DNA of 9,759 bases from Bacteroidota bacterium. GTDB lineage: Bacteria; Bacteroidota; Bacteroidia; Chitinophagales; Chitinophagaceae. The DNA lies in NCBI GenBank assembly GCA_023427575.1, contig JAEZAY010000524.1, positions 1 through 9,759 of the forward strand, given 5' to 3'. The first letter of the stretch is position 1, and every line of letters begins with the position of its first letter. The position numbers and the translations under genes were made by a program. Positions 5,708 to 9,759 of the stretch are shown here, piece by piece. A model generated the notes under the pieces. It saw only the letters and a list, made by a program, of their open reading frames with translations. It ran no database searches and had not been told where the DNA came from.

Positions 5708-6789
5708 AATCGATCTGGAAATATGAATCCTTGCTATCGCCGGTAGAATCCGAATCCCGGGTTTTACTGGGCGAAGGCCAGACCCCGATGGTAAGGTCAA
5801 GATCTATCGGAAAGGAGATAGGCATCGAAAATTTATACTTCAAACTGGAGCATCTCAATCCTACGGGATCGTATAAAGATCGTTTTGCCGCAAAATTCAT
5901 CAGCATATTAAATCAACGGGGCATCCAATGCTGTTTTTCCACTTCCAGCGGCAATACAGGGGCTGCACTGGCGGCTTATAGTGCGGCAGCAAAAATTCGC
6001 TGTGTAATGGCAATCGTAGATGGCGCGCCGGAAGAAAAGCTAAACCAGATCCGGGTTTATGGGGCTTCCACATACATGATTAAAGGCTTTGGAAAGGATA
6101 TAAAGGTTACCAATGAGGTATTCGATCTGCTGGAATCCACAGCTGCATCGCTGGGGGTTCCGCTTCCCATAAGTTCTTATAGTTATTGCAGCGAAGGAAT
6201 GGAAGGAGTGCAAACCATTGCCTATGAAATTATGGAGGATGATCCGGAGGTAGAACATATATTTTGCCCGGCTGGGGGCGGCGGATTAACGCTGGCAATG
6301 GCGAAGGGCGTTTTACGTTATGGAACAAGTTTTTCCAGACAAATGCCAAAAGTGCATTGTGTTCAGCCGGAAGGAAATGATACAATCGCTTCGGCCATTC
6401 GAAATAATCAGCCGCCAAAAGCGGTAGCGCATTCTGAAACAAAGATCAGCGGTCTACAGGTTCCGGGTGTACTGGATGGCGCCGAACTGGTAAAAGTTTG
6501 TGCTCAGTTGAAGGGCAACGGCTATGTGATAAGGGATGAAGAAGCGTTTGCATTTCACCGTAAGCTGGCGCTGGAGGAAGGAATTTTTTGTGAACCGGCA
6601 GGAGCGGTTGCCCTGGCAGGTGCTGCTCTTGCTGCTCGTTCGGGGGAATTAAAACCGGGAGAACCGGTGGTTTGCCTGGTTACCGGCAGTGGATTTAAAG
6701 ACATGAAATCAGCATCTCAATTTTTTCATACAAACAAAACAGAAATACTCGGCAGTGCCGACCAATTGATCGAAGTATTAAATACTTAA
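5704..6789 (+). CDS. Threonine-synthase/dehydratase-like PLP enzyme
   Basis: A 361-residue fold-type II PLP enzyme (threonine synthase, threonine/serine dehydratase, cysteate lyase group). The PLP lysine is Lys58 in NPTGSYKDR. SSGNTG (81-86) binds the substrate carboxylate, GGGGL (191-195) is the phosphate cradle, and the ring-nitrogen contact is probably Ser329 in TGSGFKD. EPAGA (297-301) is also typical. The start is a TTG overlapping the SDR stop (TTGA). No ATG or GTG lies upstream in frame, and the first internal ATG (Met29) would cut off the conserved GEGQTP segment. Context argues against threonine biosynthesis: no homoserine genes are present, and a RidA gene and an aldolase gene follow. 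A beta-elimination or dehydration of a hydroxy-amino acid or amino-sugar acid, giving an enamine, is the most economical role. Confidence 0.87.
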   Translation: MKSIWKYESLLSPVESESRVLLGEGQTPMVRSRSIGKEIGIENLYFKLEHLNPTGSYKDRFAAKFISILNQRGIQCCFSTSSGNTGAALAAYSAAAKIRCVMAIVDGAPEEKLNQIRVYGASTYMIKGFGKDIKVTNEVFDLLESTAASLGVPLPISSYSYCSEGMEGVQTIAYEIMEDDPEVEHIFCPAGGGGLTLAMAKGVLRYGTSFSRQMPKVHCVQPEGNDTIASAIRNNQPPKAVAHSETKISGLQVPGVLDGAELVKVCAQLKGNGYVIRDEEAFAFHRKLALEEGIFCEPAGAVALAGAALAARSGELKPGEPVVCLVTGSGFKDMKSASQFFHTNKTEILGSADQLIEVLNT

Positions 6790-6800
6790 AATAAAACGCA

Positions 6801-7724
6801 ATGAATCATTCAGTAAAATCCAATCCTTATCATGGTGTATGGCCCGCGCTTTTTACTCCGGTTGATAAAGAGGGTAAACTTAACAGCAGGGAATTAGAGA
6901 AACTTATTGAAATGCTGGTTGGTCAGCAGGTGGACGGGCTATATCTGCTGGGTTCAACGGGACAGGGATTTTTATTCACCGAACAGGAAAGGATGCGTAT
7001 TGCCGAGGAAACCATTGCCATTACCAACAAAAGATTACCGGTAATGGTACAGGTAGGGGCTTTGAATACGGAAGAATCGGTGCGACTTGCAAAACATGCT
7101 TACAAAGCAGGAGCCGATGCCATCTCTTCAGTGGGCCCAATTTATTATCATTCCACAGTTGAAATGGCGGTGCAGCATTATTATAAAATTGCTTCCGCAT
7201 CCGGGCTTCCCTTTTTTCCTTATCAGATTGGCGCAAAAGCCTCCGATGAACTGATTTACCGCATTGCCGAAGTTCCTAATATCGCGGGAATGAAGCTGAC
7301 AACCGTCAATCTTCTTGAGATCAGTTCCATATATGAAAAGGGCAGAAAAGACTGGAGCCTGTTCAGTGGTGCCGATGAGCTGATGTGTCACGCGGCGCTT
7401 TGTGGAACTGCAGGCGCTATCGGTACAACGTATAATCTGGCTGGTATGACCTGCAAAAATATCCGCCAGGGCTTTTTAAATGGTGAAGTGGAGGCGGCCA
7501 ATGGGTTTATGCTTTCGCTGCAGCGCATCATTGAAAAAGTGATGCCTTATATTCTGAGCTTTTTCAGAAGGGCGATCATTCTGCGCCATAATATTGATAT
7601 CGGCGAACCTAAGCCACCATTACTTGCACCGCCCTTACCCATCAGCGACGATGAGGTGATGGAACTTGTAAACGAACTGGAATCGTATAACGAAAAGCTG
7701 CAAACGATTTCTATTAAATTATAA
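6801..7724 (+). CDS. DHDPS/N-acetylneuraminate-lyase-family aldolase
   Basis: A 307-residue (beta/alpha)8 class I aldolase of the DapA/NanA superfamily. The Schiff-base lysine is Lys165 (AGMKLTT). The pyruvate-binding loop is GSTGQGF at 51-57, closer to the GSTGE of neuraminate lyases than to the GTTGE of DapA. Tyr141 (FPYQIG) fits the catalytic tyrosine, and PIYYHST (113-119) resembles the PFYYPF segment of neuraminate lyases. The Arg that follows the YNxP motif in DapA and binds its dicarboxylic substrate is absent (YQIGAKAS), so lysine biosynthesis is unlikely. It starts 11 nt after the PLP gene and ends 16 nt before RidA. Expected reaction: reversible cleavage of a 2-oxo-3-deoxy acid to pyruvate plus an aldehyde. 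The specific substrate may be sialic-acid-like or a deaminated sugar acid. Confidence 0.88.
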   Translation: MNHSVKSNPYHGVWPALFTPVDKEGKLNSRELEKLIEMLVGQQVDGLYLLGSTGQGFLFTEQERMRIAEETIAITNKRLPVMVQVGALNTEESVRLAKHAYKAGADAISSVGPIYYHSTVEMAVQHYYKIASASGLPFFPYQIGAKASDELIYRIAEVPNIAGMKLTTVNLLEISSIYEKGRKDWSLFSGADELMCHAALCGTAGAIGTTYNLAGMTCKNIRQGFLNGEVEAANGFMLSLQRIIEKVMPYILSFFRRAIILRHNIDIGEPKPPLLAPPLPISDDEVMELVNELESYNEKLQTISIKL

Positions 7725-7740
7725 CAGGTAAAATCCACAT

Positions 7741-8124
7741 ATGTCAGAAATAAAAGTAATTCAGGGCAGTTCAGTCCCTAAATCGAATCTTCCCTTTTCC
7801 CCTGCCATTCAGGCTGGTGATTATTTATTTGTATCCGGACAGGCATCTGTTGATCAGGAAGGAAATATTGTGAATGGCAGCTTTAGGGAAGAATGTAAAC
7901 GATCATTTGAAAACGTTCGCAGTATTCTGGCGGCTGCCGGACTGGATTTTACAAACGTTGTTCAGGTAAGAAATTACGTGGGTAGTCAGGAATATCTTTC
8001 AGAGTTCAATGAAATTTACCGCGAATATTTTTCCGCACCCTATCCCGCCCGGACAACCATCATGGGATGCCTCGGCACTTTATTGAAATTTGAAGTGGAT
8101 GTGGTTGCCTATATAAAGAAATAA
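7741..8124 (+). CDS. RidA-family enamine/imine deaminase
   Basis: A 127-residue RidA (YjgF/YER057c/UK114) protein, which forms a trimer with active sites between subunits. Visible family features are NLPFSPAIQAGDYLFVSGQ (16-34), the carboxylate-binding Arg104 in YPARTTI, and Glu118 in FEVDVVAY. The length is standard. RidA hydrolyses the enamine and imine intermediates released by PLP dehydratases and lyases to 2-oxo acids and ammonia. Placement in one operon with a fold-type II PLP enzyme strongly suggests that this PLP enzyme releases such an intermediate. The next gene starts 2 nt after its stop, so translation is probably coupled to the M81 gene. Some relatives in catabolic operons have narrower roles (RutC-like), so a pathway-specific function is possible. 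Confidence 0.93.
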   Translation: MSEIKVIQGSSVPKSNLPFSPAIQAGDYLFVSGQASVDQEGNIVNGSFREECKRSFENVRSILAAAGLDFTNVVQVRNYVGSQEYLSEFNEIYREYFSAPYPARTTIMGCLGTLLKFEVDVVAYIKK

Positions 8125-8126
8125 TC

Positions 8127-9587
8127 ATGGCATTGAACATTGCAATCCTGGGCATTTATCATGAATCAAATACCTTTATTCAAACACCCACCACCCTGGC
8201 TGATTTTGAAAAAGGACATTGGTTCCACGCGGACCAGATCCTGGACGAATACCGCCATTCATTTCATGAGATCGGCGGCATGATCGCGGAACTGGAGGCT
8301 CACGATGTAAATATCGTTCCTGTTTTTTTTGCTGAAGCCACGCCAGGCGGAATAATTGCAGCCGATGTAAGTGATGCTCTCATTGAACAAATGTTTAATA
8401 GCCTCGACAAATGCGGGCCGGTAGATGGATGCCTGGCCGTTGTTCATGGCGCTGCGGTCAGTGAAAATCATCGCGATCTGGACGGGTACTGGCTTTCCCT
8501 GCTTCGGGAGCGGATGGGAGCGGATCTTCCCATAGTTGGCACCCTCGATCCTCATGCCAATGTAAGTCAGCGAATGGTGGAATCAACCAATATACTGGTA
8601 TCGTATTCAACCAATCCTCATACCGATCAATTCAATACCGGCAAAAAAGCCGCGGCCTTTTTGATGCAGATGATCCGGACTGAAATTGATCCGGTTCAAC
8701 AATTATTTTCTTCGCCGGCCGCTATCAGCATCGAACAGCAATACACGGGCGCAAATCCCTGCCGCGCACTATACCAGTTTGCGGAAGAGTTGCGTAGCAA
8801 TGGACACTTGTTGCATATCTCCATCAACCTCGGTTTTCCTTATGCCGATGTAAATGAAATGGGTACCTCATTCATTGTAGTTGCCAATAAGCCCGGACAG
8901 GCCATTACGGAAACCGGCGCTAAACTCTGCACTTATATGGATGAAAACCGGATGAATTTTATTGGTAGCAAAATGGACCCGGAAAGCCTGCCCGCCAAAA
9001 TCCGGAATGCTGAAAGGCCGGTGCTATTGCTCGATATGGGAGATAATGTAGGAGGGGGAGCGCCGGGAAACAGCACCTGCCTGTTTAAAATATTTGACGC
9101 AAATTCAGAATATCGCTTTTTTATAAGCTTATACGATCCGGCGGCTGTGCATAACTGTTATGAACACGAAATAAATGATCATTTTGAACTGAGTTTAACG
9201 GATGACCAATTGCAGCAGCCATTGGTAGTTAAGGTTAGACTGATTCAAAAGTGCAGGGGTAATTTTACCGAAGCGGAACCGAGGCATGGAGGTCAGGTTC
9301 ATTATGATATGGGAAATATTGCTGAAGTTGAAACGGAAACCGGAAATACGATTTTACTGATGTCGAACCGGATTCCACCTTTCAGTCTGCGGCAACTGAC
9401 CAGCTTTGATATTAACCCGGCCAATTATGATTTAGTGGTGGCAAAAGGGGTTATAGCGCCCATCGCAGCCTATCAATCGGTATGTAAAACAATCATTCAG
9501 GTTGATACTCCCGGAACAACCAGAGCCGATATGACTGCCTTCGAGTATAAATACCGGCGCCGGCCTTTGTTTCCTTTTGAAGGCTGA
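8127..9587 (+). CDS. M81-family (MlrC-like) metallohydrolase
   Basis: A 486-residue cytoplasmic zinc-dependent hydrolase of the M81/MlrC family. The N-terminal domain carries the strongly conserved HESNTF (12-17), TLDPHANVS (139-147, likely ligands Asp141 and His143) and PHTD (164-167, likely ligand His165). The C-terminal MlrC domain has DMGDNVGGGAPGNST (303-317), DPAAV (337-341), RHGGQ (386-390) and the closing KGVIAP (440-445). The only well-known member, microcystinase MlrC, cleaves linearised microcystin. Most relatives sit in unrelated catabolic operons and their substrates are unknown. The ATG is 2 nt after the RidA stop. In this operon an amidase or lactam/peptide-bond hydrolase role on a pathway intermediate is plausible. 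Microcystin breakdown should not be assumed. Confidence 0.92.
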   Translation: MALNIAILGIYHESNTFIQTPTTLADFEKGHWFHADQILDEYRHSFHEIGGMIAELEAHDVNIVPVFFAEATPGGIIAADVSDALIEQMFNSLDKCGPVDGCLAVVHGAAVSENHRDLDGYWLSLLRERMGADLPIVGTLDPHANVSQRMVESTNILVSYSTNPHTDQFNTGKKAAAFLMQMIRTEIDPVQQLFSSPAAISIEQQYTGANPCRALYQFAEELRSNGHLLHISINLGFPYADVNEMGTSFIVVANKPGQAITETGAKLCTYMDENRMNFIGSKMDPESLPAKIRNAERPVLLLDMGDNVGGGAPGNSTCLFKIFDANSEYRFFISLYDPAAVHNCYEHEINDHFELSLTDDQLQQPLVVKVRLIQKCRGNFTEAEPRHGGQVHYDMGNIAEVETETGNTILLMSNRIPPFSLRQLTSFDINPANYDLVVAKGVIAPIAAYQSVCKTIIQVDTPGTTRADMTAFEYKYRRRPLFPFEG

Positions 9588-9646
9588 GAATGGATGGTTT
9601 AGAAATCTGCCAGATGGGAAACTGATTCTAAAATAATGTACCGGAC

Positions 9647-9759
9647 ATGACACCAGCTATGCCATATATTCCAGTTCCATTTTATACCGAGGGTCCGGCA
9701 ATGGATGAATTAGGGAATCTCTATTGCACTACGCTTAGTGGAGCTTCGATACTGAAAAT
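9647..9759 (+). CDS. SMP-30/gluconolactonase-like protein (5' end only)
   Basis: The first 37 residues of a gene cut by the window edge. The N-terminus contains YTEGPAMDELGNLYCTTLSG (13-32), which matches the opening blade of the SMP-30/gluconolactonase/LRE beta-propeller family: the metal ligand Glu in EGP and the D-x-x-GNLY pattern. There is no signal peptide in what is visible, so it is probably cytoplasmic. It follows the M81 gene by 59 nt, the largest gap in the operon; I see no terminator in that gap. Met5 (ATG at 9659) is an alternative start. Family members hydrolyse sugar-acid lactones with a divalent metal, which fits a sugar-acid pathway. With so little sequence, the family call is reasonable and the reaction is not established. 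Confidence 0.7.
   Translation, partial: MTPAMPYIPVPFYTEGPAMDELGNLYCTTLSGASILK

Noticed and set aside
5704..6789. Threonine biosynthesis enzyme (thrC)
   Set aside because: No homoserine kinase or dehydrogenase neighbours; operon partners are deacylase, RidA, aldolase and M81, pointing to catabolism.
6801..7724. Lysine biosynthesis enzyme DapA
   Set aside because: The arginine after the YNxP-type motif is missing, the loop is GSTG as in neuraminate lyases, and there are no lysine genes nearby.
8127..9587. Microcystin degradation system (mlr cluster)
   Set aside because: Only the M81 family is shared. No mlrA, mlrB or mlrD type genes are visible and the context is small-molecule catabolism.

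Overview
The window looks like Bacteroidota chromosome (a Chitinophaga/Cytophaga-type soil or freshwater bacterium is my best guess). The clues are A-rich leaders without clear Shine-Dalgarno sequences, a possible TTTG / TAnnTTTG-type promoter, an orphan single-domain response regulator, and secreted proteins of kinds common in that phylum. There is no rRNA, tRNA, CRISPR array, insertion sequence or integrase. No gene-free stretch exceeds 300 bases.

Left part (1-1807), all genes on the minus strand: an unresolved edge fragment, a stand-alone CheY-like response regulator (130-573), a perfect 9-bp stem terminator (626-648), a small zf-TFIIB-type zinc protein with QQPGY repeats (686-979), and a GntR/FadR-type (FCD) regulator (1109-1807). 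The regulator is divergent from everything to its right. The shared intergenic region holds a 17-bp palindrome, AATATGTCATACATATT (1958-1974), whose GT-N3-AC core is the form expected of a FadR-type operator. It overlaps the likely transcription start of the right-hand operon.

Right part (1998-9759), one tightly packed plus-strand operon that runs off the window: BNR/Asp-box sialidase-like lipoprotein; Tat-exported SGNH/GDSL hydrolase; AstE/aspartoacylase-type zinc deacylase; short-chain dehydrogenase; threonine-synthase/dehydratase-like PLP enzyme; DHDPS/N-acetylneuraminate-lyase-family aldolase; RidA enamine deaminase; M81 (MlrC-like) metalloenzyme; and the start of an SMP-30/gluconolactonase-like protein. 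Two junctions overlap by 4 bp, and the other gaps are 2 to 59 nt.

Reading the genes together (inference): two exported hydrolases prepare an extracellular substrate. The cytoplasmic enzymes can then remove an N-acyl group, oxidise or reduce a hydroxyl or carbonyl, eliminate water or ammonia from an amino-hydroxy acid through PLP, hydrolyse the reactive enamine/imine with RidA, and cleave the resulting 2-oxo acid to pyruvate plus an aldehyde. The M81 protein and the lactonase-like protein would open an amide or lactone. This is the toolkit for a catabolic route to an N-acylated amino-sugar acid or hydroxy-amino acid. I do not recognise the combination as a named pathway. The GntR regulator would be the substrate-responsive switch. 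No transporter lies inside the window.
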